From Duganella sp. SG902 (GTDB lineage: Bacteria > Pseudomonadota > Gammaproteobacteria > Burkholderiales > Burkholderiaceae_D): a DNA stretch of 64,000 nucleotides. The stretch spans positions 434,001 to 498,000 of the forward strand of contig NZ_JABMJK010000001.1 of assembly GCF_013376005.1 (NCBI RefSeq), in the 5' to 3' direction. Shown piece by piece: positions 27,222-37,015 of this stretch; position 1 is the first letter of the stretch, and each line of letters opens with the position of its first letter. The notes under the pieces are model-generated. The model was not told the DNA's origin. It made no database searches and worked only from the letters and a program-made list of their open reading frames with translations. Both the position numbers and the translations under genes were made by a program.

Positions 27222-29132
27222 TTATTTCGCCAGCAGCAATTCGTTCAGGCGCTTCACGAACGAGGCCGGATCGCTCAGCGAGCCGCCTTCGGCCAGCAGT
27301 GCCTGATCGAACAGCAGGTTGGACCAGTCATTGAACGAGCTGGCCACCTCCTCGTTCTTAAGACGCTGCACCAGCGGGTGGTCCGGATTGATTTCCAGGA
27401 TAGGCTTGGACTCCGGCGCCGCCTGGCCCGCCGCCTTCAGCATGCGCAGCAGGTTGCCCGACAGCTCGTGCTCATCCGCCACCAGGCAGGCCGGCGAATC
27501 GGTCAGGCGGAAGGTGACGCGCACGTCCTTGGCTTTGTCGGCCAGCACTTCCTTCATCTTGGCGACCAGATCCTTGTACTGGGTCTCGGTCTCCTCGTGC
27601 TCCTTCTTCTCGGCTTCGTCTTCCAGTTTGCCCAGGTCCAGGCCGCCCTTGGCCACCGACACCAGTTCCTTGCCTTCAAACTCGGTCAGGAACGACAGCA
27701 TCCACTCGTCGACGCGGTCGGTCAGCAGCAGCACTTCCACGCCTTTCTTGCGGAAGATTTCCAGGTGCGGGCTGTTTTTCGCCGCCACGTAGTTGTCGGC
27801 GGTGACGTAGTAGATCTTGTCCTGGCCTTCCTTGGCGCGCGCGAGGTACTGCTCCAGCGACGTGATTTGCTGGTCGCTGTCGTTGGCGGTGGAGGCGAAG
27901 CGCAGCAGCTTGGCCAGGCGGTCCTTGTTGGCCGCGTCCTCGCCGATGCCCTCTTTCAGCACCTGGCCAAACTCGGTCCAGAAGGTCGCGTACTTGTCTT
28001 TCTTTTCCTGTTCCTCGGCGTTGGCCAGTTCTTCCAGCATGCCGATCACGCGCTTGGTCGAGCCGTCGCGGATCACTTTCACGTCACGCGACTCCTGCAG
28101 GATTTCGCGCGAGACGTTCAGCGGCAGGTCGGCCGAATCGATCACCCCTTTGACGAAGCGCAGATAGGTCGGCATCAGCTGCTCGGCGTCGTCCATGATG
28201 AACACGCGCTTGACGTACAGCTTGATGCCGCCGCGCTTGTTGCGGTCCCACAGGTCGAACGGCGCCTTGGCCGGGATGTACAGCAGCTGGGTGTACTCGC
28301 TGCGGCCTTCGACGCGGTTGTGGGTGTGGGTCAGCGGCGCCTGGAAGTCGTGCGAGACGTGCTTGTAGAATTCGTCGTACTGCTCCGGCGTGATGTCGGA
28401 TTTGCTGCGCGCCCACAGCGCACTGGCCTGGTTGACGGTTTCCAGTTCGTCTTTGAGGACGGTTTCCTTCTTCTCGTCGTCCCACTCCTCCTTCTGCATC
28501 ACGATAGGCAGCGAGATGTGGTCGGAGTATTTGCGGATGATGGATTTGATCTTCCACGACGACAGCAGCTCGTCCTCGCCTTCGCGCAGGTGCAGGATGA
28601 TGTCGGTGCCGCGATTGGTTTTCTCGATCTGCTCGACCGAGTAATCGCCCTCGCCGGTCGATTCCCAGCGTACGCCTTCCGAGGCGCTGGCTCCGGCGCG
28701 GCGCGATTCGACGGTGATCTTGTCGGCCACGATGAAGCCCGAGTAGAAGCCCACGCCGAACTGGCCGATCAGGGCCGCGTCCTGCTGCTGGTCGCCGGAC
28801 AGCTTGCCGAAGAACTCCTTGGTGCCCGATTTGGCGATGGTGCCGAGGTGCGAGATCGCCTCGTCGCGGCTCATGCCGATGCCGTTGTCGGAGATGGTGA
28901 TGGTGCGCGCCGCCTTGTCGAAGCTGACCTTGATCTTCAGTTCATGGTCGTTGCCGTACAGGGCGTCGTTGTTGATGGCTTCAAAACGCAGCTTGTCCGA
29001 TGCGTCGGAGGCGTTGGAGATCAGTTCGCGCAGGAAGATCTCTTTGTTCGAGTACAGGGAGTGGATCATCAGCTGCAACAGCTGTTTCACTTCGGCCTGG
29101 AATCCAAGGGTTTGTTTTTCAGTATCAGCCAT
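27222..29132 (-). CDS. htpG: molecular chaperone HtpG (Hsp90)
   Basis: Bacterial Hsp90. The 636-residue protein has the GHKL ATPase domain ([43 protein letters not shown]), the middle domain ([20 protein letters not shown] and [11 protein letters not shown]), and the C-terminal dimerisation domain. Length and motifs are complete. It appears to be transcribed alone between the 27-kb repeats and the MocR gene. No heat-shock promoter could be identified by eye. Confidence 0.96.
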   Translation of the reverse strand: MADTEKQTLGFQAEVKQLLQLMIHSLYSNKEIFLRELISNASDASDKLRFEAINNDALYGNDHELKIKVSFDKAARTITISDNGIGMSRDEAISHLGTIAKSGTKEFFGKLSGDQQQDAALIGQFGVGFYSGFIVADKITVESRRAGASASEGVRWESTGEGDYSVEQIEKTNRGTDIILHLREGEDELLSSWKIKSIIRKYSDHISLPIVMQKEEWDDEKKETVLKDELETVNQASALWARSKSDITPEQYDEFYKHVSHDFQAPLTHTHNRVEGRSEYTQLLYIPAKAPFDLWDRNKRGGIKLYVKRVFIMDDAEQLMPTYLRFVKGVIDSADLPLNVSREILQESRDVKVIRDGSTKRVIGMLEELANAEEQEKKDKYATFWTEFGQVLKEGIGEDAANKDRLAKLLRFASTANDSDQQITSLEQYLARAKEGQDKIYYVTADNYVAAKNSPHLEIFRKKGVEVLLLTDRVDEWMLSFLTEFEGKELVSVAKGGLDLGKLEDEAEKKEHEETETQYKDLVAKMKEVLADKAKDVRVTFRLTDSPACLVADEHELSGNLLRMLKAAGQAAPESKPILEINPDHPLVQRLKNEEVASSFNDWSNLLFDQALLAEGGSLSDPASFVKRLNELLLAK

Positions 29133-29182
29133 TTTTAAATAGTCTTTTGGTTAAGATTTTGCCAAGATGGGGATGGTCGAAG

Positions 29183-30862
29183 CTATTTCAAGAGCTCCTT
29201 TTCCAGGAAGCGCCAGATGGCCGGCTCCTGCATCGCCGCCACGTTCAGGCGCATGCGCGTGGACGGCAGCTGCTTGGGCGAGAACAGGCTGCCCGGCGCC
29301 AGCAGCAGGTTGTGCGCCATGGCGCGCTCGGTCAGCACGTTGGTGTCGCAGCCGGCGTCGACCCAGACGAACATGCCGGCCGGCGGCGAGGCGTCGACTT
29401 TCAGGCCCACACGCTCCATCTGGCGCAGGGTCTTGGCGCGGATCGCGTCCAGCCGCCCGCGCATGCGGTCCGCGTGCTTGCGGTAGGAGCCTTCGGACAG
29501 CACTTTATAGACCACGCGCTCGCCGATGTCGCTGGTGGTCAGGGTGGACAGCATCTTGCGGTCGGCCAGGCGCTCGGCGCGTTCGACCGAGGTGGCGATG
29601 TAGCCCACGCGCAGGTTGGCGGCCATGGTCTTGGAGAAGCCGCCCAGGTAGATCACCCGATGCAGCTGGTCCAGCGCCGCCAGCCGCGTGGCCGGCTGCA
29701 CCGCGCTGCCGGGATGCAGGTCGCAGTAGATGTCGTCCTCCACGATCAGGAAGCCGTGTTCCTCCGACAGCCGCAGCACCTGGAACGCCTTGGCAGCCGA
29801 CAGCGAGGTGGAACTGGGGTTGTGCAGCACGGAGTTGATGATGTACAGCTTGGGCTTGTGCAGCGCCGCCAGCTCGGCCAGGCGGGCGATGTCCGGGCCG
29901 TCGGCCAGGCGCGGGATGCCGATCACCTTCGCGCCCAATGCGGCGAAGGAGCCGAACATCAGGAACCAGGCCGGGTCGTCGACGAAGATGGTGTCGCCGG
30001 GACGGGTGAATTCACGCGCCACCATGTCCAGCGCCTGCGTGACGCCGGCGGTGGTGACGATTTGCTCCGGCGCGGCGGCGATTTCAAGTTCGGCCAGTTT
30101 GTGCTGCAGTTGCTGGCGCAGCGGCAGGAAGCCTTGCGGCACGCCGTAGCTTAACAGGAGGTTGGGGTTCTGGCGGCTGACGGCGCGCAGCGCGTTGGCG
30201 ATGGCCGGGCCGTCCAGCCACTCGGGCGGCAGCACGCCGGAGCCGGGCATCTGCTGGTGCGGCATCTGGCGGAACATATTCCGCACCAGCCAGACCACGT
30301 CGATGGGCTTGGCCTCGAAGCCGGAATGGGCGGCGCGCAGCGGCGTCGCCGCCGCCCCGCCCTCGGCCGGATTGAGCGCCATGGCCGGGCGTTCGCGCAC
30401 GAAGAAGCCGGCGCCTCGGCGCGATTCCAGATAGCCGGTGGCCACCAGCTTGTCGTACGCGGCCACCACGGTGAAGGCGGACACGTTGTGCGAGGCGGCG
30501 AAGGCGCGGATCGAGGGCATGCGCGCGCCGCCGCGCAGCAGGCGGTCGTCGATGCGGGCCGCCACCGAACGGACAATCTGGTCGATCAGGGTCTCGCCAG
30601 ATGCGCGCAGCAGCAGGCCGAACGCCGGTCCCGCGCCCCGCCCCGCCGGCGCCGGCTCTGGCACGCGCGCCGCCGTGCGCCCCGCGCCACCGCGCGCGGC
30701 GGAAGCCGGCACGGGCACGGAAGCGACCGCCGGCCCCGGCGCCGGGGCGGCCAGTGCGCGCGCCTCGCGGGCCTGCGCGGCGGCCAGCGCCTCATTGACT
30801 GCCTCGGCGGCGGCCGCCGCGGCTGCGCCCAACAACGAAGTGCGTGATCGTGTATTGGTCAT
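29183..30862 (-). CDS. MocR-type (GntR/aminotransferase) transcriptional regulator
   Basis: A 559-residue PLP-dependent regulator. The N-terminal extension of about 80 residues is Ala/Pro-rich and has no visible domain. The GntR winged HTH follows (LLRGGARMPSIRAFAASHNVS, then VVAAYDKLVATGYLE), and then a fold-type I aminotransferase domain with the PLP lysine in LGGFSKTMAANLRVGY and IFVDDPAWFLMFG. MocR proteins often sense PLP or an amine and control a divergent gene. Here the divergent gene is an EamA exporter, and direct repeats lie between them. An internal start would remove the extension. Confidence 0.9.
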   Translation of the reverse strand: MTNTRSRTSLLGAAAAAAAEAVNEALAAAQAREARALAAPAPGPAVASVPVPASAARGGAGRTAARVPEPAPAGRGAGPAFGLLLRASGETLIDQIVRSVAARIDDRLLRGGARMPSIRAFAASHNVSAFTVVAAYDKLVATGYLESRRGAGFFVRERPAMALNPAEGGAAATPLRAAHSGFEAKPIDVVWLVRNMFRQMPHQQMPGSGVLPPEWLDGPAIANALRAVSRQNPNLLLSYGVPQGFLPLRQQLQHKLAELEIAAAPEQIVTTAGVTQALDMVAREFTRPGDTIFVDDPAWFLMFGSFAALGAKVIGIPRLADGPDIARLAELAALHKPKLYIINSVLHNPSSTSLSAAKAFQVLRLSEEHGFLIVEDDIYCDLHPGSAVQPATRLAALDQLHRVIYLGGFSKTMAANLRVGYIATSVERAERLADRKMLSTLTTSDIGERVVYKVLSEGSYRKHADRMRGRLDAIRAKTLRQMERVGLKVDASPPAGMFVWVDAGCDTNVLTERAMAHNLLLAPGSLFSPKQLPSTRMRLNVAAMQEPAIWRFLEKELLK

Positions 30863-30938
30863 TTTACCGTAACAGTATGATGAATTATGTTGTCAAGTGT
30901 ACTGGCACTGTACTGGTTTTGTCACGTACGATGAAGCC
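30863..30938. promoter_or_regulatory. MocR operator / divergent promoter with 11-bp direct repeats
   Basis: AGTGTACTGGC (30897-30907) is followed at once by ACTGTACTGGT (30908-30918): two 11-bp direct repeats with the shared core TGTACTGG, one helical turn apart. A partly inverted copy, AACAGTA, lies at 30871-30877. The minus strand has a perfect TTGACA (-35 for the MocR gene) at 30896-30891, directly next to the repeats. Direct repeats near the promoter are typical of MocR binding regions. Seen: the repeats. Inferred: the role. Confidence 0.65.
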
Positions 30939-31883
30939 ATGAATCCCACCACGCCCATCCTCACCACCCATCGCCGCCTGAGCGACGAAACCACCGGCAT
31001 GCTGCTCGGATTGATCGGCGTGGCCATCTTCAGCCTTACCCTGCCCTTCACCCGGCTGGCGGTGGGCGGCGCCGAGGCCAGCGCCGGGGCGGGCCTGTCC
31101 CCGATGTTCGTCGCCCTCGGCCGCGCCCTGGCCGCCGCCGTATTGGCCGGCGGCTGGCTGCTGTGGAAACGCGCCCCTCTGCCGCCGCGCTCCGCCCTGC
31201 CCGCGCTGGCCATGGTGGCTGGCGGCTGCGTGATCGGTTTCCCCTGGCTGACCTCCATCGCAATGCGCAGCCTGCCGGCGGCCCACGGCGCTGTACTGGT
31301 CGGCGTGCTGCCGCTGGCCACCGCCGTCTTCGCGGCCCTGCTGGGCGGCGAAAAGCCGTCCCGGGGTTTCTGGATCATGGCCATCCTAGGCTCTGTGCTG
31401 GTGGTCGGCTTTGCGCTGCGCCAGAGCGGCGGCGGTTTGCACGCGGCGGACCTGGCCATCTTCCTGGCGGTGCTGGCCGCCGCCATGGGCTATGCCGCTG
31501 GCGGCCGCCTGTCGCAAACGCTGGGCGGACAGCAGACCATCTGCTGGGCGCTGGTGCTGGCCGCGCCGCCGCTGCTGCCGGTGGTCGGCTGGATCAGCTG
31601 GCGGGAAGCCGCGCAAATCCAGCATGCTGCGGCCGCGGCGTGGACCGGCTTCGCCTACGTTTCCATATTTTCAATGTTTATCGGTTTCTTCTTCTGGTAT
31701 CGCGGCATGGCGCTGGGCGGAGTGGCGCGGGTGGGACAAGTACAGTTGGTCCAGCCGTTTTTATCTGTACTGGCCGCCACAGTGGTGCTGGGCGAAGCGC
31801 TGGAATGGCAAACCCTGGTCTTCGCAATCGCCGTCATCGCGGTGGTGGGCGCGGGCCGTAAAATGCAGGTAAAACGCGGCTGA
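30939..31883 (+). CDS. EamA/DMT family transporter
   Basis: A 314-residue inner-membrane transporter with about ten hydrophobic segments in two EamA repeats (GMLLGLIGVAIFSLTLPFTRLAVGG; then GFFFWYRGMALGGVARVGQVQLVQP in the second). The ATG at 30939 is chosen because the frame further upstream runs into the operator. It is divergent from the MocR gene and probably under its control. It probably exports an amino acid or amine. It differs from the EamA protein at 4565-5467. Confidence 0.87.
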   Translation: MNPTTPILTTHRRLSDETTGMLLGLIGVAIFSLTLPFTRLAVGGAEASAGAGLSPMFVALGRALAAAVLAGGWLLWKRAPLPPRSALPALAMVAGGCVIGFPWLTSIAMRSLPAAHGAVLVGVLPLATAVFAALLGGEKPSRGFWIMAILGSVLVVGFALRQSGGGLHAADLAIFLAVLAAAMGYAAGGRLSQTLGGQQTICWALVLAAPPLLPVVGWISWREAAQIQHAAAAAWTGFAYVSIFSMFIGFFFWYRGMALGGVARVGQVQLVQPFLSVLAATVVLGEALEWQTLVFAIAVIAVVGAGRKMQVKRG

Positions 31884-31987
31884 CACCATACAGTATCTTG
31901 ATTTTGCCTCAATTGTGAGCATCCACCCCGGCAAGAGTACAATATCAGTCTCAACACATAACATAACAACCGCAACTGGAAATCCAC

Positions 31988-32449
31988 ATGTCTGTTTACG
32001 AAAAACTGAAAGCGCTTGATATCACCCTGGCAGCACCAGCCACTCCTGCCGCCGCCTACGTCATGTACGCCCAAACCGGCAATCTGGTCTTCCTATCCGG
32101 GCACATCGCCAAGCGCGCGGACGGCAGCGTGTGGGTGGGCCAGTTGGGCAAGAACATCGACACCGCGGAAGGCAAGGCCGCCGCGCGCGCCATCGCCATC
32201 GACCTGATCGGCACCCTGCAGGCGGCCGTCGGCGGCGACCTGAATCGCGTCAAGCGCATCGTCAAAGTCATGAGCCTCGTGAACTCGACGCCTGACTACA
32301 CCGAACAGCACCTGGTCACCAACGGCGCCTCCGAATTGCTGGGCGAAGTATTCGGCGATGCCGGCAAACACGCCCGCTCCGCCTTCGGTGTCGCCCAAAT
32401 CCCGCTTGGCGCCTGCGTCGAAATCGAATTGATCGCGGAAGTCGCGTAA
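31988..32449 (+). CDS. RidA family protein (reactive enamine/imine deaminase)
   Basis: A 153-residue member of the YjgF/RidA superfamily of the longer type. Conserved parts are GNLVFLSGHIAKRADG, AIDLIGTLQAAVGGDLNRVKRIVKV and ARSAFGVAQIPLGACVEIE with the substrate-binding Arg. RidA proteins hydrolyse reactive 2-aminoacrylate-type enamines released by PLP enzymes. The next gene codes for a PLP aminotransferase, which fits that role. Confidence 0.9.
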   Translation: MSVYEKLKALDITLAAPATPAAAYVMYAQTGNLVFLSGHIAKRADGSVWVGQLGKNIDTAEGKAAARAIAIDLIGTLQAAVGGDLNRVKRIVKVMSLVNSTPDYTEQHLVTNGASELLGEVFGDAGKHARSAFGVAQIPLGACVEIELIAEVA

Positions 32450-32532
32450 GCGGGCGGCAGCTTACCCGCTGCCGTTCCTTTTATAAAAGCACGCCACAAG
32501 CGCGCTGATTACATCCTCTTAGTGAGACACGT

Positions 32533-33726
32533 ATGAAAATCGAAAATCAAAACCCGATCCAATGGCGCTTCGCTGAACGCGCCGAGCAGCTGCAGGCTTC
32601 GTTCATCCGCGAGATCCTGAAGATCACGCAGCAGCCAGAGATCATCTCCTTCGCCGGCGGCCTGCCTTCGCCAGCCACCTTCCCGGTCGACGAAATGAAA
32701 GCGGCCTACGACAAGGTGCTGACCGAGAACGGCAAAGTGGCCCTGCAATACGGCCCGACCGACGGCTACACCCCGCTGCGCCAATGGATCGCTGATTCGC
32801 TGTCCACCGGCGGCGCCAAGATCGTGCCGGAACAAATCCTGATGACCTCGGGCTCGCAGCAGGCGCTGGACCTGCTGGGCAAGGTGCTGATCGACGAAGG
32901 CAGCCGCGTGCTGGTTGAAACCCCGTCCTACCTGGGCGCCCTGCAAGCGTTCTCGGTCTACCTGCCCGAATTCAAATCGGTGGACACCGACGACCATGGC
33001 CTGGTGCCGTCGTCGATCGACAAAGTGGCGGAAGGCGCGCGCCTGCTGTACTCCCTGCCTAACTTCCAGAACCCGACCGGCCGCTCGCTGTCCGTCGAGC
33101 GCCGCCAGGAACTGGTTGAGACCTGCGCCCGTCTGGGCCTGCCGCTGATCGAGGACGATCCATACGGCGCCTTGAGCTACAACGGCGCGCCATCGCCGAA
33201 GATGGTGGCGATGAACCCGGACGGCGTGATCTACATGGGCTCCTTCTCCAAGGTGCTGACCCCCGGCATCCGCCTGGGCTACGTATGCGCCCCGCTGCCG
33301 CTGGCGCGCCGCCTGGAACTGGCCAAGCAGGCCGCCGACCTGCACACCTCGCAGCTGACGCAAATGGTGGTGCACGAAGTGGTGAAGGATGGCTTCCTCG
33401 ACCAGCACATCCCGAAAATCCGCACCCTGTACGGCAACCAGTGCCAGGTGATGCTGGACGCGATGGCGCAGCACTTCCCGGCCGGCGTCGAATGGACCAA
33501 GCCCGAAGGCGGCATGTTCATCTGGGTGACCCTGCCGAAGCACATCGACGCGATGAAACTGCTGGATGAGGCGATCGCGCAGAAGGTGGCCTTCGTGCCA
33601 GGCTCGCCGTTCTACGCCAACGAGCCGGCGACCAACACCCTGCGCCTGTCGTTCGTGACCGTGCCGCCGGAACGCATCCGCCAGGGCATCGAGATCCTCG
33701 GCAAACTGATCGCCGCCAAGATCTAA
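32533..33726 (+). CDS. PLP-dependent aminotransferase (LysN / 2-aminoadipate transaminase-like)
   Basis: A 397-residue fold-type I aminotransferase without an HTH domain. It has IISFAGGLPSPATFP near the start, LQYGPTDGYTPLRQWIA, the PLP-contacting LIEDDPYGAL, and the Schiff-base lysine in YMGSFSKVLTPGIRLGY. It resembles LysN and related 2-oxo acid aminotransferases; the amino donor cannot be told. It is preceded by RidA (83-bp gap) and the EamA exporter. It may make or use the metabolite that the exporter moves. Confidence 0.88.
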   Translation: MKIENQNPIQWRFAERAEQLQASFIREILKITQQPEIISFAGGLPSPATFPVDEMKAAYDKVLTENGKVALQYGPTDGYTPLRQWIADSLSTGGAKIVPEQILMTSGSQQALDLLGKVLIDEGSRVLVETPSYLGALQAFSVYLPEFKSVDTDDHGLVPSSIDKVAEGARLLYSLPNFQNPTGRSLSVERRQELVETCARLGLPLIEDDPYGALSYNGAPSPKMVAMNPDGVIYMGSFSKVLTPGIRLGYVCAPLPLARRLELAKQAADLHTSQLTQMVVHEVVKDGFLDQHIPKIRTLYGNQCQVMLDAMAQHFPAGVEWTKPEGGMFIWVTLPKHIDAMKLLDEAIAQKVAFVPGSPFYANEPATNTLRLSFVTVPPERIRQGIEILGKLIAAKI

Positions 33727-34082
33727 GCAGCTTCCGTGGGCGGCGCTCGCCGCCCACAAAAATACAACACGGCCGGCCGCGACTTTATCACCAATAGTCA
33801 CAAAAACCGCGCCATCCTTTAACATCCCGCCAACATTACTTACACCATTAGGCGCTAGTCTGGCCCGGCCCGATAACACCGAGACAATACTCAAAAAAAC
33901 ATCGGATATTTTTTCCCCGACAACGCTGGCAAAGCGGTATGATTTGGACGGATAGTCACTTTCAAGTCAGGCCTGCCTTTGTTGAAACGCGCACCAGTCA
34001 CCCTCGCTTGCCCCCTCCGCCGCCAACCCGCGCGACGGACGACTCACGCCAACGCAACCCACCCGGTTAAAGGCGAATCGCA
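33727..34082. other. 356-bp intergenic region with one hairpin
   Basis: No gene is supported. A 10-bp stem (GTGGGCGGCG at 33736-33745 with CGCCGCCCAC at 33748-33757) lies 9 bp after the aminotransferase stop. It could be a terminator or mRNA 3' end, but the following bases are AAAAATAC, not T-rich. The rest (33760-34060) is moderately AT-rich and must hold the promoter of the GGDEF gene. Nothing else was recognised. Confidence 0.5.
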
Positions 34083-35441
34083 ATGAATCCTGGAAGTCTG
34101 AGTTATGCCACGCGGCGCGATGCCGCGATCCTGATCGTGGATGACGCGCCGGAGAATCTCGGCGCGCTGCGCAAGCTGATGGTCCAGCAAGGCTATCAGA
34201 CCTTTGTCGCCACCACCGGCGAGCGCGCGCTGAAAATCGCACGCCGCGTGCATCCGGATCTGATCCTGCTCGACATCATGATGCCCGGGATGGACGGCTA
34301 CGAGACCTGCCGCCAGCTGAAAAGCCAGTCCGCCACGCAGCGCATCCCCATCATCTTCATGAGCGCGCGCACCGAGACCGAGGACGTGGTGGCGGGCTTC
34401 GACATCGGCGCGGTGGATTACATCAGCAAGCCGCTGCGCATGGCGGAGGTCTGCGCGCGCGTGCGCACCCAGCTCCAGATCCGCAACAAGAGCGAAACGC
34501 ACGAAGAACAGGCCGAGCGCCTGCGCACCATCGTCAACAACATGGCCGAGGGCCTGCTGATTTTCGAGGCCGACGGCCGCATCCAGATGACCAACCCGGC
34601 CTGCGACAAATACCTGGGCTACCAGATGGAGCCGCTGGCGGGGCGCAGCATCCACGACCTGCTGAACCCTTTGGTGGCACAGGAATACCTGGACTACTTC
34701 GCCCGCTACGCGGCGGCGCCGCAGTCGGCGCACAACCACGGCACGCGCGAGGTCATCATCCGCCACCGCAATGGCAGCTCGGTATGCATGGACCTGACGC
34801 TGACGCCGATGTATTTGCGCCAGCCGCTGTTTATCGGCCTGCTGCACGACATCACCCACCACAAGCAATCGGAAGACGCCTTGCAGCGCGCCGCCATGGT
34901 GGACCCGCTGACCAAGATCGCCAACCGCCGCCACTTCGACACCTTCCTGGAGAAGGAATGGCAGCGCGCCATGCGCAGCGGCCAGCCTTTGTCGCTGGTG
35001 GTGCTGGACGTCGACCATTTCAAGCTATACAACGACACGCTGGGGCACCCCGCCGGCGACGCCTGCCTGCAGCAGGTGGCGCAGGCCATCGCCTCGCACG
35101 CGCTGCGGCCGACCGACCTGGCGGCACGCTATGGCGGGGAGGAGTTCGTGATCCTGTTCGCCGAGACCGATGGCGATTCCGCCCACCTGCTGGCGGAATC
35201 GATCCGCGCCCACATCGAGTCCTTGCAGATTCCGCATCCGCGTTCGACCACGTCGGCATGGCTCACCGTCAGCATCGGCGTGGCGACCATCCACCCGCAC
35301 CAGCTGGACAACACCGAGTCCCTGTTCGTGGCCGCCGACCGCGCCATGTACGCCGCCAAGGAAGGCGGCCGCAATCAGGTGCAAACCACCAAGACCGGCG
35401 GCGCCTCGCTGGCAGCCGTCAAGTCCCTGGTGATGCGCTAA
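34083..35441 (+). CDS. response regulator with REC-PAS-GGDEF (diguanylate cyclase)
   Basis: A 452-residue protein. The receiver at about 14-130 has ILIVDDAPENL, the acceptor Asp in ILLDIMMPGMDGY, and YISKPLRM. A PAS domain lies at about 145-265 (IVNNMAEGLLIFEADGRI). The GGDEF domain at about 280-440 has DPLTKIANRR, the active-site signature GGEEF, and an intact inhibitory site RPTD five residues in front of it. It should make c-di-GMP in response to phosphorylation or a PAS ligand, with product feedback. No partner histidine kinase is adjacent. Confidence 0.93.
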   Translation: MNPGSLSYATRRDAAILIVDDAPENLGALRKLMVQQGYQTFVATTGERALKIARRVHPDLILLDIMMPGMDGYETCRQLKSQSATQRIPIIFMSARTETEDVVAGFDIGAVDYISKPLRMAEVCARVRTQLQIRNKSETHEEQAERLRTIVNNMAEGLLIFEADGRIQMTNPACDKYLGYQMEPLAGRSIHDLLNPLVAQEYLDYFARYAAAPQSAHNHGTREVIIRHRNGSSVCMDLTLTPMYLRQPLFIGLLHDITHHKQSEDALQRAAMVDPLTKIANRRHFDTFLEKEWQRAMRSGQPLSLVVLDVDHFKLYNDTLGHPAGDACLQQVAQAIASHALRPTDLAARYGGEEFVILFAETDGDSAHLLAESIRAHIESLQIPHPRSTTSAWLTVSIGVATIHPHQLDNTESLFVAADRAMYAAKEGGRNQVQTTKTGGASLAAVKSLVMR

Positions 35442-35443
35442 AA

Positions 35444-37006
35444 CTAAAGCTGTTCCGGGTAGCCGGTGATGTCGGCGATCTGCTGGTACATCGGCTGCAG
35501 CTGCCTGTACATCCGCAGGTAGACGCGCCGGTATAGCTGGTCGTAGATTTTCTGGTTGGCGGCGATCGGATGGAATATGCGGCCCGGGCGCGTCATGGCG
35601 CGGGTCGCCGTATCGAAGTCCTGGTGCAGGCTAAGGCCCGCGGCAATCGCAATCGCCGCGCCCAGCCCCGAGGTCTCGTAAACATGCGCGCGCGCGGCCG
35701 GCAGGCCGAAGATGTCCGCGGTCAGCTGCATGGCGGCGTCGCTCTGGGAACCGCCGCCGGCGATGCGCAGTTCCGTCACCGGGACGCCGCTGCGCTTTTC
35801 AATCCGCTCCTTCCCCTCTCTCAGCGCGTAGGCCAGGCCTTCGAGGATCGCCCGGTACATATGGGCGCGCGTGTGAACATCGCCAAAGCCGATCATCGCC
35901 CCCTTGGCCTCGGGCCCCGGTATGCGAATGCCGGGACTCCAGTACGGCTGCAGCATCAGCCCCATTGATCCGGGAGGCACCTCATTCACCAGCTGATCGA
36001 ACATCGCTTCCGGCGCCATGCCCTGCTCCGCGCCAGCCATTTGTTCCAGATGGCCGAACTGCTCCTTGAACCAGTTGACCATCCAGTAACCGCGAAAGAT
36101 CTGCACCTCGGTGCTGTACGCGCCCGGCACCGCCGCCGGATAGGGCGGAATGAAGGGCGTCACCTCGATGTATTTTTTGCTGGTGGTGTTGATGGTGGCC
36201 GTGGTGCCGTAGCTCAGGCAGGCGATGTGCGGGTCCAGGCTGCCGGCGCCGATCACTTCGCAGGCCTTGTCGGCGGCGGCGGCCACCAGCGGCGTGCCTT
36301 GCGGGATGCCGGTCGCTTCGGCGGCAGCGGCGGTGATGGCGCCGATGACGGTGCCCGGCGCCACCAGCTCCGGCAGCATATCGGCCCGGACTTTGAGCGC
36401 TTGCCACTTCCAGTCGCGCGCGCCGGCCCACTGGTGGCGCTTGTAATCGAACGGCAGGTAGGCGACCTGCGAACCGGTCGAGTCGACATGGCGCCCGCAC
36501 AGGCGATAGTTGAGGAAACCGGACAACAGCAGATACTTGTGGGTCCGCGCCCAGATCTCGGGTTGATGCTCGGCGATCCAGTTGATTTCCGCTTCGCGGC
36601 GGAAGTATTCGATGGTGCCCTCCACGCGCGCGGCCTTGAACGCGGCGCGCCACCACCAGCTGAGCGGCCTTTGCCTGCCCACGCGACGCTGATCCAGCCA
36701 GGTGATGGCGGGCCGCAGCACCTTGCCGTCACGGTCCAGATTCACCACGGTGCCGCGCTGGGTGGTAACGGCCACGCCTTTGACGGCGCCACGCGGGATG
36801 TCGGTGGATCGCCAGAGCTGCTGGCAGGCCGCCGCCACCGCGCTCCAGTAGCCTTCGGCGTCATGTTCGGCCCAGCCGGGGTGCTCGGAGAAGTACGCTT
36901 GCAGATGGATTTGCGACTTGGCGGCGAGGTTGCCGTTCAAATCGAACAGCAACGCCCGCACGCTCTGCGTGCCGTTGTCGATGGAGAGCAGGTATTGGTC
37001 CGCCAT
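35444..37006 (-). CDS. FGGY-family carbohydrate kinase
   Basis: A 520-residue sugar kinase of the FGGY fold. The N-terminal phosphate loop is SIDNGTQSVRALLFD; GVAVTTQRGTVV and ITWLDQRR (catalytic Asp region) follow; the second domain has CLSYGTTATINTT and IAGGGSQSDAAMQLTADIFGL. It differs from glycerol kinase in the first loop, so it is probably not GlpK. It ends an operon with a GlpD-like dehydrogenase (9 bp upstream) and an AGPS-like flavoprotein. The substrate is unknown; a glycerol- or triose-like compound is suggested by the neighbours only. Confidence 0.88.
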   Translation of the reverse strand: MADQYLLSIDNGTQSVRALLFDLNGNLAAKSQIHLQAYFSEHPGWAEHDAEGYWSAVAAACQQLWRSTDIPRGAVKGVAVTTQRGTVVNLDRDGKVLRPAITWLDQRRVGRQRPLSWWWRAAFKAARVEGTIEYFRREAEINWIAEHQPEIWARTHKYLLLSGFLNYRLCGRHVDSTGSQVAYLPFDYKRHQWAGARDWKWQALKVRADMLPELVAPGTVIGAITAAAAEATGIPQGTPLVAAAADKACEVIGAGSLDPHIACLSYGTTATINTTSKKYIEVTPFIPPYPAAVPGAYSTEVQIFRGYWMVNWFKEQFGHLEQMAGAEQGMAPEAMFDQLVNEVPPGSMGLMLQPYWSPGIRIPGPEAKGAMIGFGDVHTRAHMYRAILEGLAYALREGKERIEKRSGVPVTELRIAGGGSQSDAAMQLTADIFGLPAARAHVYETSGLGAAIAIAAGLSLHQDFDTATRAMTRPGRIFHPIAANQKIYDQLYRRVYLRMYRQLQPMYQQIADITGYPEQL

Positions 37007-37015
37007 GGTGTCTCT

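Noticed and set aside
27378..29138. A 586-codon frame antisense to htpG
   Set aside because: Composition (Val, Arg, His, Gln rich) and full overlap with htpG mark it as a shadow.
33736..33757. A strong hairpin after the aminotransferase gene taken as a rho-independent terminator
   Set aside because: The stem is good but the bases after it are A-rich, not T-rich, on the coding strand. It is reported only as a hairpin in the intergenic entry.
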